Source of the DNA: an uncultured Clostridia bacterium
GTDB lineage: Bacteria > Bacillota > Clostridia > Lachnospirales > Anaerotignaceae
Assembly: GCA_937901125.1 (NCBI GenBank)
Contig: CALCGT010000044.1
Coordinates: forward strand, 1 to 54,293
DNA length: 54,293 bases
Direction: 5' to 3'
This document shows, piece by piece, positions 16,957 through 26,695 of the stretch. Made by a program: the position numbers and the translations under genes. The notes beneath the pieces were generated by a model. It saw only the letters and a list, made by a program, of their open reading frames with translations, was not told where the DNA came from and did no database searches. The number at the start of each line of letters is the position of its first letter. The first letter of the stretch is position 1.

Positions 16957-18618
16957 TTATTCCAGAATCATATCATCAACGGTGCCGCCGCCGGGAATCA
17001 TGGGCAATACCTTGATTTCTCTTGCAATATCACAGGCAATCCATACAGGACCTTTTTCCTGCATCGCCGCCCGAAAGGCTTCCTTTAAGCCCTCTTCTGT
17101 ATCCACATGAAAGCCCTTGCCGCCAAAGCCTTCGATAACTTTCACGAAATCTGTTTTTCTTTCCGGAGTGGTAGAAGCATATCGTCTGCCGTAAAAGGCT
17201 GTTTGCCACTGATACACCATGCCCAATACCTTATTATCAAAAATAATGGTGATGATGGGCATTTCCTGGCTGACCGCCGTGCAGGCTTCATTCAGGTTCA
17301 TGTGGAAGGAGGCATCACCGGTAAAGTGAACGACTCTCTTTTCCGGGAAGGCTGCCTGTGCGCCGATGGCTGCACCGTAGCCATAGCCCATGGTGCCAAG
17401 ACCGCCACTGGAAAGGAAATGCCTGGTTTCCTGATGCTTTACATACTGGGCTGCCCACATCTGATGCTGGCCTACGTCAGTTACATAAATCGTATCCTTA
17501 TCTACCATATCGCAGACATCACAAATCAGTCTGCCGGGATGGAGCCCTTGGCCGCGATAAGCGACTTTTTCCTGTTCTTTCTGCCAGCCGGCAATGCGGC
17601 TGCGCCATTCGGGATGTTCCTTCTTTTCTACCATAGGAAGCAGTCTTTCCAGAAAATCCTTCACATCCCCTACGATATATTGGTCAACCGGTACGTTTTT
17701 ATTGATTTCACAAGGGTCGATATCCACCTGAATCTTTACCGCACCAGGAGAAAATTTTTCAATATTCAGAGCAACTCGGTCACTAAATCTGGTGCCGAAA
17801 GCCAAAACCAGATCTGCATGATACAATGCCTGATTGGCTGTCACACTGCCATGCATCCCCACCATACCCAGGCATCTTTCATCATTATAAGGAACCATGC
17901 CTGCTGCCATCATAGTGTAGGCTGCGGGAATATCCGCTGTTTCCATGAGCATACGGAGTTCCTTTTCCGCCTGTCGGGAAGCTGCACCGCCGCCGCAGTA
18001 GATCACTGGGCATTTTGCCTGAGCGATGGCTGCCGCCACCTGATGCAGTTCTGCATCGGTAGCTTTGGGCATCTCCTTCAAGGGAAGGGGCTCCTTGGGC
18101 ACATATTCTGTCAGCGCCGCTGTCACATCTTTTGTTACATCTACCAGCACAGGCCCCTTTCGACCGCTCTGGGCGATGCAGAATGCTTTTCTGAGGGCAT
18201 CCGCCAGATCTTCAATGCGGTTCACAAAGAAGTTGTGCTTCGTAATTGGCATGGTAATGCCGGTAATATATATTTCCTGAAAAGCATCTCTGCCAATCAG
18301 ATTATTTGTCACATTACTTGTAATGGCTATCATGGGAATGCTGTCCATATATGCTGTTGCGATCCCTGTCACCAAATTCGTTGCCCCAGGGCCGCTGGTC
18401 GCGAAAACAACGCCCGTTTTCCCTGTGGCTCTGGCATATCCGTCCGCCGCGTGGGATGCGCCCTGCTCGTGAGCAGTTAAGATGTGCTTGATGCGATCCT
18501 GATACTCGTATAGCGCGTCATATACATTCAGCGCTGCGCCGCCTGGATAACCGAAAACCGTATCCACGCCATGCTCTAATAAGATTTCAAGTATCAGTTG
18601 GGCACCCGTCTTTTTCAT
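16957..18618 (-). CDS. ilvB: Acetolactate synthase catalytic (large) subunit
   Basis: ThDP- and FAD-dependent enzyme for the first step of valine, leucine and isoleucine synthesis. The 553-aa product has FGYPGGAALNVYDAL with the downstream catalytic glutamate in AHEQGA. The ThDP/Mg motif is GDASFHMNLNE, and the WQ/MVYQWQ segment follows. Start ATG at 18618 has AAGGAGG. It leads the ilvB-ilvN-ilvC-ilvD operon from a strong promoter at 18682-18709. The roughly 57-base leader shows neither a T-box nor a leucine-rich leader peptide, so control is probably at initiation. Confidence 0.96.
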   Translation of the reverse strand: MKKTGAQLILEILLEHGVDTVFGYPGGAALNVYDALYEYQDRIKHILTAHEQGASHAADGYARATGKTGVVFATSGPGATNLVTGIATAYMDSIPMIAITSNVTNNLIGRDAFQEIYITGITMPITKHNFFVNRIEDLADALRKAFCIAQSGRKGPVLVDVTKDVTAALTEYVPKEPLPLKEMPKATDAELHQVAAAIAQAKCPVIYCGGGAASRQAEKELRMLMETADIPAAYTMMAAGMVPYNDERCLGMVGMHGSVTANQALYHADLVLAFGTRFSDRVALNIEKFSPGAVKIQVDIDPCEINKNVPVDQYIVGDVKDFLERLLPMVEKKEHPEWRSRIAGWQKEQEKVAYRGQGLHPGRLICDVCDMVDKDTIYVTDVGQHQMWAAQYVKHQETRHFLSSGGLGTMGYGYGAAIGAQAAFPEKRVVHFTGDASFHMNLNEACTAVSQEMPIITIIFDNKVLGMVYQWQTAFYGRRYASTTPERKTDFVKVIEGFGGKGFHVDTEEGLKEAFRAAMQEKGPVWIACDIAREIKVLPMIPGGGTVDDMILE

Positions 18619-18681
18619 CTTAGGTCCCTCCTTCTTTTGTAACTCACTTCATATCTTTTGTAAAAATGTGATGATTTTTCC

Positions 18682-18709
18682 ATTATACCCATTCGTCTTT
18701 TTCTGTCAA
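18682..18709 (-). promoter_or_regulatory. Promoter of the ilvBNCD operon
   Basis: Minus strand TTGACA (18704-18709), 16-base spacer, TATAAT (18682-18687). Both hexamers match the consensus. The rest of 18710-18899 is AT-rich with nothing else I can name. Confidence 0.8.
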
Positions 18710-18899
18710 TTCAGAAAAAACAGCAGAAAAAACCATTCTCATGTATAAAAATAAGTACAGTTTGTTTTTGCTTCTGTATACAGTAGATACAACAAGGCAT
18801 TTTGGCTAAAAAAAATCACCATTTTATATTTTTTTCAGCACATTGTTCTTTTTTTGCACATTCCCAGATACATCTGTCCACGATGTTTTAAAAATACAC

Positions 18900-18926
18900 A
18901 AAAAGGCGATGCCTTTTCGCATCGCC
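18900..18926 (-). terminator. Terminator of the ferredoxin-type gene
   Basis: GGCGATGC / GCATCGCC perfect 8-bp stem, 6-base loop, then T5 on the minus strand, 6 bases past the stop codon. Confidence 0.85.
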
Positions 18927-18932
18927 TCTTTC

Positions 18933-19622
18933 TTATCCCGCCAAAATACGGCCATCTACGGAAATGGTCACCACCTGCCAAGGGATGAATTTCCCGCTGT
19001 TTTGCAGGGCTGTTACCGCTGCCCGCTCGATACCGCCGCAGCAGGGCACCTCCATACGTACCACTGTCACACTCTTGATATCGTTATTGCGGATGATCTC
19101 CGTCAGCTTTTCAGAATAATCTCCCGCATCCAGCTTGGGACAGCCTACCACAGTGATCTTCCCACGGATGAATTCCTGATGGAAGTTGGCATAAGCATAG
19201 GCTGTGCAATCCGCTGCGATCAACAGGTTCGCCCCATCAAAATAAGGGGCTTTCACAGGCACCAGTTTGATCTGCACAGGCCACTGTCTCAGCTGAGACT
19301 GCTGCGGAGCCCTCTCTGCAGGGGCTGCTTCCTCTCTCTGGATAGCCTTCGCTATGGAACCGGCACAGCCGCAGGGCTGTTCCTTCTTCTCTTTATTTGC
19401 CAAAACTGCTGCTTCATCATAGGCTGCCGCTTCTCTTTCCACAAATTTGATAGCATCCACAGGGCAGACGGGCAGACAGTCTCCCAGGCCATCGCAGTAA
19501 TCGTCCCGCAAAAGCTTTGCTTTTCCATCTACCATGCCGATAGCACCTTCATGGCAAGCCTTGGCACACAGCCCGCATCCATTGCATTTTTCTTCATTGA
19601 TCTCAATAATTCTTCTAATCAT
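18933..19622 (-). CDS. Two-cluster ferredoxin-type protein of unknown electron partner
   Basis: A 229-aa protein. The N-terminal bacterial ferredoxin domain has CNGCGLCAKAC (about residues 13-23) and CDGLGDCLPVCP (about 43-54); the second has an irregular first spacing. A linker carries CGC near residue 84, and a C-terminal domain of about 120 residues has VGCPKLDAG and a PCCGGIE motif. Such proteins occur in anaerobes beside CRP/FNR regulators or hydroxylamine reductase genes. A role in oxidative or nitrosative stress electron transfer is possible, not proven. Start ATG at 19622 follows GAGGAG. The gene stands alone, with a candidate activator site at -41.5. Confidence 0.75.
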   Translation of the reverse strand: MIRRIIEINEEKCNGCGLCAKACHEGAIGMVDGKAKLLRDDYCDGLGDCLPVCPVDAIKFVEREAAAYDEAAVLANKEKKEQPCGCAGSIAKAIQREEAAPAERAPQQSQLRQWPVQIKLVPVKAPYFDGANLLIAADCTAYAYANFHQEFIRGKITVVGCPKLDAGDYSEKLTEIIRNNDIKSVTVVRMEVPCCGGIERAAVTALQNSGKFIPWQVVTISVDGRILAG

Positions 19623-19660
19623 ATCTCTTTCTCCTCAGAACTGATTTCTTTTATGGTCTG

Positions 19661-19703
19661 AGTATAGCATCCTTTACACGAAAAGAATGTTGCTAAAACA
19701 ACA
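19661..19703 (-). promoter_or_regulatory. Candidate CRP/FNR-type activated promoter of the ferredoxin gene
   Basis: A good -10 (TATACT, 19661-19666) lacks a recognisable -35: 17 bases upstream reads CATTCT. The inverted repeat TGTTG-N6-CAACA (arms 19688-19692 and 19699-19703) is centred about 41.5 bases before the start site inferred from the -10, the position used by class II CRP/FNR activators. Regulator identity unknown. Confidence 0.45.
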
Positions 19704-19720
19704 AAATCAAAAAAAATTGA

Positions 19721-19750
19721 AAAACGGCATAAGCCAAGCTATGCCGTTTT
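19721..19750 (-). terminator. Terminator downstream of the DUF3006 gene
   Basis: AAAACGGCATA / TATGCCGTTTT perfect 11-bp stem with 8-base loop; T-rich on both strands. Confidence 0.8.
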
Positions 19751-19757
19751 CCTTTCC

Positions 19758-19970
19758 TTATTCCCACAAAGCGTTCATTCTTTTTGCAATGTGTTCCTGT
19801 CTGTCTTTTGTTCCTGCCGCATCCTTCTGCCAGATGCCATCCTTTCCAAGGGAAACAGCATCGCCTTCTGCGATGCCTTCCGCCAAATCGGTTTTCCGCA
19901 CCTCCAGCACGGCATCCCCCTCCAGCAGGATGGCATATTCCCCTTCAAATCGGTCTACAATCTGTGCCAT
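19758..19970 (-). CDS. DUF3006 family protein
   Basis: A 70-aa protein with the family opening IVDRFEGEYAILLE and a beta-rich body followed by a basic/acidic tail. DUF3006 genes often accompany ComEC-like metallo-beta-lactamase genes, and here it follows such a gene by 12 bases. Start ATG at 19970 has AGGAGGG. Its function is not established; a partner or regulator of the neighbouring enzyme is inferred from context only. Confidence 0.75.
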   Translation of the reverse strand: MAQIVDRFEGEYAILLEGDAVLEVRKTDLAEGIAEGDAVSLGKDGIWQKDAAGTKDRQEHIAKRMNALWE

Positions 19971-19982
19971 GGTCTTCCCTCC

Positions 19983-21038
19983 TTATGGTTTGCAGGAGCC
20001 GCAGGGCGCATAGCCCAGAGAAATGGCTTCCTCTCGGTTTTCGAAATACACCCGGTTATTTTCTGCCGGCAAAGAGGAACACTCCTCTGTATGGAATCTT
20101 TTTGAATTTTTGTTTCCGATGTAGGTTTCTGTGGTTTCTGCTACAGCAGGCGTATCGGTGGGTTCTGTTTTGGTGCTGACACCATTGAACAGAATATTCT
20201 GACCGTCTGTGCTGCAAACGACAGTCCCCTCCTGATCTGTCCGATAAATTTCCGCACCGATGGTTTTCAGTTTATCCAAGGTCACCTTTTCAGGATGCCT
20301 ATATTTGTTTCCTGTGCCAACGCTAATGACTGCATATTTCGGGGAAACCGCCTGCAAAAAGGCATCGGAAGTGGAGGTGCTGCTGCCATGATGGCCAACC
20401 TTCAGCACATCCGCCTGCAGGTCATAGCCTGCATTTAAGATATCCTTTTCTGCCGTTTCTTCCGCATCACCGGTGAAGAGAAAGCTTGTTTCCCCTGCTG
20501 TTACCTTCAGTACAATGGAATTATTGTTGAAATCATCATATTCCCGCTGAGGTCCAAGAAATTCCACAGGTAGCCCATTGAAGCTGATGATATCTCCGGG
20601 ATTGGGCGCTTTGATTTTCAGGTCTTTATTGGCAATGGCATCCAGCACATCCTCGAAGGTCAGACTGGTATGCATAATCTTCGGCATATAGACGGCTTCC
20701 ACATCAAAGCTGTTGATGATCGCATCCAAAGAACCGATATGATCTTCATGGGGATGGGTGCCAACCACGGCATCCAGCGTTTTCACGCCCTGATTTTTCA
20801 GATAAGACACGATGATATCGGCATCATCATTGTTGCCCCCATCGATGACCATGTAATGCCCATCGGAGACCAGCAGCGCACAGTCTGCCTGCCCCACATC
20901 GATAAAATGTACCTGCAATGCTGCATCTCCCGCAATCTCCTGTTGCATGGGCGTTTCTGCCGCATCGACCACCCTTTCGCCGCCGCAGCCTGTTACCGCA
21001 AAAACCAAACTCAGCAGCAATGCTAATTTTTTCATCAT
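19983..21038 (-). CDS. Secreted ComEC-like metallo-beta-lactamase lipoprotein
   Basis: A 351-aa protein with a lipoprotein signal (hydrophobic run ending FAVTGCGG, Cys about residue 19). A metallo-hydrolase domain related to the C-terminal part of ComEC/Rec2 follows: FIDVGQADCALL, the metal motif THPHEDHIG, FTGDAEE and KVGHHGSS. A C-terminal zinc-type segment is similar to Ada-like domains fused to nucleases, with FHTEEC and CGSC cysteines. An extracellular nuclease or phosphodiesterase role is likely. The start at 21038 (a second ATG follows at 21035) has AAAGGAAG; the frame extends upstream to 21152 but lacks a better site. Two perfect hairpins lie in its leader. Confidence 0.8.
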   Translation of the reverse strand: MMKKLALLLSLVFAVTGCGGERVVDAAETPMQQEIAGDAALQVHFIDVGQADCALLVSDGHYMVIDGGNNDDADIIVSYLKNQGVKTLDAVVGTHPHEDHIGSLDAIINSFDVEAVYMPKIMHTSLTFEDVLDAIANKDLKIKAPNPGDIISFNGLPVEFLGPQREYDDFNNNSIVLKVTAGETSFLFTGDAEETAEKDILNAGYDLQADVLKVGHHGSSTSTSDAFLQAVSPKYAVISVGTGNKYRHPEKVTLDKLKTIGAEIYRTDQEGTVVCSTDGQNILFNGVSTKTEPTDTPAVAETTETYIGNKNSKRFHTEECSSLPAENNRVYFENREEAISLGYAPCGSCKP

Positions 21039-21162
21039 ATTCTTTCTTCCTTTCCTCTTAATTTTACCATGTCCGCAGGAAAAGGAAACGGCAGCTCTGC
21101 CGATATTACATTTACTTTTCCAAGGCATAGTGTGAGCGAGCTTTGCTTGCAAATTGTATCAT

Positions 21163-21220
21163 CCGCTGTAAAACAGCGGTACGACGCTGTAATCGGCTGC
21201 TCCACAAACTCTGTTTGTGG
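21163..21220. repeat. Two perfect hairpins in the leader of the lipoprotein gene
   Basis: CCGCTGT-AAA-ACAGCGG (21163-21179) and CCACAAAC-TCT-GTTTGTGG (21202-21220, 8-bp arms). They sit between carB and the metallo-hydrolase gene. Neither has a T run. A -10-like TATGAT lies just beyond on the minus strand, so they may form the 5' leader of that gene. Confidence 0.5.
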
Positions 21221-21232
21221 ATATCATACCAT

Positions 21233-21267
21233 AAAAAAACGGCATAGAAAATCACTATGCCGTTTTT
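21233..21267 (-). terminator. Terminator of carB
   Basis: AAACGGCATAG / CTATGCCGTTT perfect 11-bp stem with 7-base loop, followed by a T run on the minus strand. Confidence 0.85.
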
Positions 21268-21276
21268 CGTTTTATT

Positions 21277-24200
21277 TTATTGATCGATGGTGGAAATACA
21301 CAATGTCGTTTCTTCCAATACATCCAGCAGCACCTTCATCGTATCCAGAGAAGTCAGCATGGTAACACCATTTTGGCTAGCACAGCGGCGAATGGCCACA
21401 CCGTCCTCATTGTGGATACCCGACAAAATGGCTCTGGTATTGATCACATAGCTGACATAACCCGCCCGAATGGATTCCAATATCTCCTGACTGCCGTCGC
21501 TGAGTTTTCCCCGCATTTTGGTACGGATGCCTCTTTCTTTCAGAAAATTTGCCGTGCCGACAGTAGCTTCGATATTAAAGCCCATTTCATAGAAGCGGTG
21601 GATCAGGGGAAATGCCTCTTCTTTATCTTCATCCGCCAGGGTAACCACCACCGTGCCGTAATTATGCAGTTGCATCCCCGATGCCACCATGGCTTTATAC
21701 ATGGCCCGATGGAGCTTTTTGTCATAGCCGATGGCTTCCCCCGTAGATTTCATTTCTGGAGAAAGGTAAGCATCCATACCCTGCAGCTTGGAGAAGGAGA
21801 ATGCAGGCACCTTCACATAATAGCGTTCCTTCTCCTCCGGATATGCTCGGAACACACCCTGTTCCACCAGGCTCTTGCCCAAAATTACATAGGTAGCCAT
21901 ATCTGCCAGGCTGTAGCCCGTAGCCTTGGAAAGGAAAGGTACCGTACGGGAAGAACGGGGGTTCACTTCAATGATATAGACATTCTCTTCTTTATCTACA
22001 ATAAACTGAATATTGAACAGACCGATGATACCGATGCCCATTCCCAACCGCTTGGTGTAATCGATAATGGTTTCCTTCACTTTTTCAGAAATGCTGAAGG
22101 AAGGATATACGCTGATGGAGTCGCCGGAATGGACGCCCGTCCGTTCTACCAACTCCATGATACCGGGGATGAACACTCTATCCCCGTCGCAGATGGCATC
22201 CACTTCCACCTCTTTCCCGCGGATATATTTATCTACCAATAAGGGCTTATCCTCGTCGATTTCCACTGCTGTTTTCAGATAATGGCGCAGCTGTTCTTCC
22301 TTGGCAACGATCTGCATGGCTCTGCCGCCCAAAACAAAGCTGGGGCGTACCAGAACAGGATAGCCGATCTCTTCCGCCGCTTTGATGCCTGCTTCAATGC
22401 TGGTGACTGCCTGTCCTTTGGGCTGGGGAATCCCCAATTCAGAAAGGAGTTTTTCAAAGGCATCTCTGTTTTCTGCCCGTTTAATGGCATCGCAGTCCGT
22501 ACCGATGAGTTTCACGCCCCTTGTCCGCAGGGATTCCGCCAGATTGATGGCAGTCTGCCCACCGAGGGTAGCAATGACCCCTTCCGGCTGTTCCAGTTCG
22601 ATGACGTTCATCACATCCTCCACGCAAAGGGGTTCGAAATAGAGCTTATCGGAGCAGGTATAGTCCGTAGAAACCGTTTCAGGGTTATTGTTGATGATGA
22701 TGGCTTCGTAGCCCGCTTCCTTAATGGTCTGCACCGCATGAACGGTGGAATAGTCAAATTCTACCCCCTGCCCGATACGGATGGGCCCAGAACCTAAAAC
22801 AATGACCTTTTTCTTTTCAGAAACGATAGATTCATTCTCTTCCTCGTAGGTGGAATAAAAATAAGGGATATAACTTTCAAATTCAGAAGCGCAGGTATCG
22901 ATCATCTTATAAACAGGGATGATGCCGTTTTCCTTCCGTAGATGGAAAATATCCACTTCTTTCATCTGCCAGAGGTGAGCGATTTCCTGATCGGAAAAGC
23001 CCATTTTCTTGGCTTCCTGCAAAATTTCAATATTTCCACAATTTTCTTCGATCTTCTGCTCTTTTTCCACAATATTCTGCAACTTTCCGAGGAAAAATAA
23101 GTCAATATGTGTTGCTTTTGCAATACTTTCTATCTTACATTCCTTTCGCAAAAGCTGGGCAATGGCGTAAATGCGGTCATCCGTCCCGATTTTGATATAG
23201 TCCATCAAGGCTTCCTCTGCCCAATCATCAAATTTATGATGCTCCAGATGATACAGCCCGATTTCCAAGGAGCGAATGGCTTTCAGCAGACTTTCCTCAA
23301 AAGTTCTGCCGATGCTCATGACTTCCCCGGTGGCTTTCATCTGAGTACTGAGGGCATTATTTGCGTCCGCAAATTTATCAAAGGGGAAACGGGGCATTTT
23401 CGTTACCACATAGTCCAGTGTCGGTTCAAAAGATGCAGGGGTATTGGCAATCTGAATTTCATCCAGCGTCATCCCTACGCCGATCTTGGCAGAAACACGG
23501 GCAATGGGATAACCACTGGCTTTGGACGCCAATGCGGAGGAACGGGACACACGTGGATTGACTTCGATGAGAAAATACTGGAAAGAATTGGGATCCAGGG
23601 CAAACTGCACATTACAGCCCCCTTCGATTTCCAAGGCACGGATGATTTTCAGAGCACTGTCCCGCAGCATATGATATTCCTTGTTGGTCAAGGTCTGAGA
23701 AGGACAAACGACAATGGAATCCCCTGTATGGATGCCCACGGGGTCCAGGTTTTCCATATTACAGATGGTGATTGCCGTATCGTTGCTATCCCGGATGACT
23801 TCATATTCGATTTCTTTATAGCCCTTGATGCTCTTTTCGATCAACACCTGATGGACAGGGGAAAGGGTCAGGGCATTTTTCATCAAAGGTAGAAATTCTG
23901 CTTCATTATCTGCAAAGCCGCCGCCGGTGCCGCCCAAGGTGAAGGCAGGACGCAGGACAACGGGATAGCCGATTTTTTCTGCCACCTGTAATCCCTCTTC
24001 CACTGAATTTGCCACATCGGAGGGCAGGACAGGCTCGCCCAGCTTTTTGCAAAGCTCCTTGAACAGCTCCCTGTCCTCCGCCTGCTCGATGCTGCTGCTT
24101 TTCGTTCCCAAAAGCTCCACCTGACATTCCTGCAGGATGCCCTTCTTTTGCAGCTGCATGGCAAGGTTTAGCCCTGTCTGACCACCGGTACCGGGCAAAA

Positions 24201-24455
24201 TGGCATCGGGGCGTTCATAACGGATAATCTTTGCGAAATACTCCAAAGTCAGTGGCTCCATATAGACCTGATCGGCAATGGAGGTATCCGTCATAATGAT
24301 GGCAGGGTTGGAATTGCAGAGGAGGACTTCATAGCCCTCTTCCTTCAGGGCAAGGCATGCCTGGGTGCCGGCATAGTCAAACTCTGCCGCCTGCCCGATG
24401 ACAATGGGCCGGAACCGATGACAAGGACCTTTTTGATATCTGTTCTTTTAGGCAT
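21277..24455 (-). pseudogene. carB: Carbamoyl-phosphate synthase large subunit with an N-terminal frameshift
   Basis: The large subunit makes carbamoyl phosphate from bicarbonate, ammonia and two ATP for pyrimidines and arginine. About 1005 residues from MTDTSIADQVYMEPL to the C-terminus are open and well conserved. They hold two ATP-grasp halves (LRPAFTLGGTGGGF, VEVNPRVSRSSALASKASGYP and the second-half EVNPRSSRTVPFLSKATGYS) and the C-terminal allosteric domain. The true start is the ATG at 24455 (MPKRTDIKKVLVIGSGP), but the frame breaks after GSGP. The sequence has GGCCCATTGTCATC where GGCCCCATTGTCATC would give GPIVIG. One base is thus missing near 24405-24408, in a C/G run. Decay or assembly error; the rest looks functional. 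It overlaps the carA end by eight bases. Confidence 0.85.
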
Positions 24456-25156
24456 GGCTCTTTTCCTCCTCCATCATTTTGATAAACCGATCGAAAAGAT
24501 ACCCCATCGGGAGAAAGCTGTCGAATGGCTTCTGCAGGCGTATTCCAAGGGACAATGGTGACACTACAGCCCCTCTTGTTCAGGGAGCGGACGATATTCT
24601 GCTTCATGCCGCAGTCGATGGCAACCACATGGTATTTCTGATCGGGGACCTTCGCATACCAGACCTCTTTGCAGCTGACCCTTACCACCTCGCCAGAGGG
24701 CATGGGGCTTTCCGCCAGAATCCGCAGACCTTCCTTCAAGGGCAAAGCCGCATCCGCCAGCAAACCCTTTCTGCTGCCATAATCTCGGATGGAACGGGTC
24801 AGCTTTCTGGTATCCACACCGGAAATGCCAACGATATCATATTTTTTCATCACTTCGGACAGCGTCGCCGTACTTCTGAAATTGGAAGGAAAATCATTAT
24901 ATTCCCGTACGATCAGTCCGCCAATGGTGGGTGTGATGCTCTCATAATCCTCATCTGCCATGCCGTAATTGCCGATGAGGGGATAGGTCATCACCACTGC
25001 CTGATCGGTATAGGAAGGGTCGGAAAGGATCTCCTGATACCCCACCATAGAGGTATTGCACACGATTTCGCAGACCTTCTGCCCCTGAGCGCCAAAGGCA
25101 TAGCCGTAATATTCGCTGCCATCCTCCAAAATGATCTTTCTGTCAAACTTTTGCAA
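24448..25156 (-). pseudogene. carA: Carbamoyl-phosphate synthase small subunit lacking its amidotransferase domain
   Basis: The small subunit normally hydrolyses glutamine with a C-terminal class I amidotransferase. The N-terminal domain is intact (DGSEYYGYAFGAQG, PLIGNYG, ISGVDTRKLTR), and the linker reaches IVPWNTPAEAIRQLSPDGV. The sequence then jumps directly to the expected C-terminal tail, LFDRFIKMMEEEKSHA, in another frame. About 150 residues, including the catalytic Cys and His-Glu, are missing. The junction at GATGGGGTATCTT (about 24499-24506) allows a short overlap, as in a deletion between micro-repeats. The start is uncertain: TTG at 25156 (LQKFDRKIILEDG), or further upstream at 25222. 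The product could not use glutamine. Confidence 0.8.
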
Positions 25157-25279
25157 TATCAGTTTCCCCTTTCCTCTTTTTTTGTTCTCAGGAAGCTTCT
25201 GTTCCAATATATGATGCTGCATCTCTCATCACAAAAATACAGTTTGCCATAGTCATCCGCTTCCTATCCCTGTTCTATT

Positions 25280-26695
25280 TTACAAATTGATCTCTACAAT
25301 CTTTTTGGATACCTCTGCCAGCAGAGGGCGTACCTTTCCAAGGAACGCATCCACCTGTTCCGGGCATCTGCCGATATAGTTTTCAGGGGCAAGCAACTGT
25401 TCCATTTCTGCTTCAGTCATGCCAAATTCCTTTTTCGCCGCCAAGTGCGCCAACAGATCGCAGTCCTCGCCGTTTTTCATTTTTGCTGTTGCTTCGTGGG
25501 AGCAGGTGCGGATGACTTCGTGGATCTCCTGCCTGTCGCCACCCCGTTTGACTGCTTCCATCATCAGATTTTCCGTAGCGATGAAAGGCAGATATTCTTT
25601 TACTGTCCTTTCTACGATCTTTTCATTCACATGGAGCCTATCGGTCACGTTCTGTGCCAGTCGCAGGATAGCATCGGCACAGAGGAAGCCTTCGGGCATG
25701 GAAATGCGGCGGTTGGCAGAATCATCCAACGTCCGTTCCAGCCACTGCACGGAAGCCGTCATAGGGGCATTCATGGCGTCTGCCATCAGATAGCGAGCCA
25801 GAGAGCAGATCCGTTCGCTGCGCATGGGGTTTCTCTTATATGCCATAGCAGAGGAGCCGATCTGATTTTTCTCAAAGGGCTCTTCCACCTGACGGTCATG
25901 CTGCAGCAGACGGATATCATTTGCCATACGGTAGCAGCTCTGCGCGATAGAAGAAAGGCAGTTCAAAATGCGGCTGTCCACCTTTCGGGGGTAAGTTTGT
26001 CCGCAGACATCGAAACATTCCGTAAAGCCAAAATCCAAAGCGATCTTTTGATTCATTTCATCGATCTTTTCCGCGTTTCCTTCAAATAAGTCCAGAAAGC
26101 TGGCTTCTGTGCCTGTGGTGCCGCGGCAGCCAAGGAATTTGATATTTTCCAGGGCAAAATCGATTTCCTCTAAATCGGACAGAAAATCCTGCATCCAGAG
26201 GGTCGCCCGCTTGCCAACGGTCACCAGCTGGGCAGGCTGATAATGGGTATAGCCCAAGGTAGGCAGGGCTTTATATTTTTCCGCAAAATCCGCCAGATTG
26301 GCGATGACCTGCAGCAGTTCCTTTCGCAGATAGCGTAGACCATCCCGATAGATGACCAGATCCGCATTGTCTGTCACATAGCAGCTGGTCGCCCCCAAAT
26401 GGATGATGCCTGCAGCAGAGGGTGCCACCTTCCCGTAGGCATACACATGGGCCATTACATCGTGGCGGACTTCCTTTTCTCTTTGTTTCACACAGTCATA
26501 ATCGATATCTTCGATATGTTTCTCCAGTTCCTCGACCTGTTCTGCTGTGATGGACAAGCCCAGTTCTTTTTCCGCCTTTGCCAAAGAGACCCAAAGCTTT
26601 CGCCAGGTCTGATAGCGAGTATCGGCGGAAAACAGCTCCAGCATATAGTCGGAGGCATAACGGGAGGATAGCGGGGATTCATATTTATTCTTCAT
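25280..26695 (-). CDS. purB: Adenylosuccinate lyase
   Basis: Removes fumarate from SAICAR and adenylosuccinate in purine synthesis. The 471-aa protein shows the superfamily signature SSAMAYKRNPMRSE, GATSCYVTDNADL and GYTHYQPAQL, with a length typical of the Clostridia/human-like branch. The ATG at 26695 is preceded by AAGGAGAATTTCC; the open frame extends to 26782, but that part overlaps purA. The first 11 bases overlap the purA 3' end. Third gene of purC-purA-purB. Confidence 0.94.
   Translation of the reverse strand: MKNKYESPLSSRYASDYMLELFSADTRYQTWRKLWVSLAKAEKELGLSITAEQVEELEKHIEDIDYDCVKQREKEVRHDVMAHVYAYGKVAPSAAGIIHLGATSCYVTDNADLVIYRDGLRYLRKELLQVIANLADFAEKYKALPTLGYTHYQPAQLVTVGKRATLWMQDFLSDLEEIDFALENIKFLGCRGTTGTEASFLDLFEGNAEKIDEMNQKIALDFGFTECFDVCGQTYPRKVDSRILNCLSSIAQSCYRMANDIRLLQHDRQVEEPFEKNQIGSSAMAYKRNPMRSERICSLARYLMADAMNAPMTASVQWLERTLDDSANRRISMPEGFLCADAILRLAQNVTDRLHVNEKIVERTVKEYLPFIATENLMMEAVKRGGDRQEIHEVIRTCSHEATAKMKNGEDCDLLAHLAAKKEFGMTEAEMEQLLAPENYIGRCPEQVDAFLGKVRPLLAEVSKKIVEINL

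Noticed and set aside
17107..18480. 457-codon plus-strand open frame
   Set aside because: Antisense to ilvB, Cys/His-rich shadow composition, no ribosome-binding site.
18710..18899. Possible small RNA or attenuator upstream of ilvB
   Set aside because: AT-rich but no hairpin with T run or leader peptide; it lies upstream of the mapped promoter boxes.
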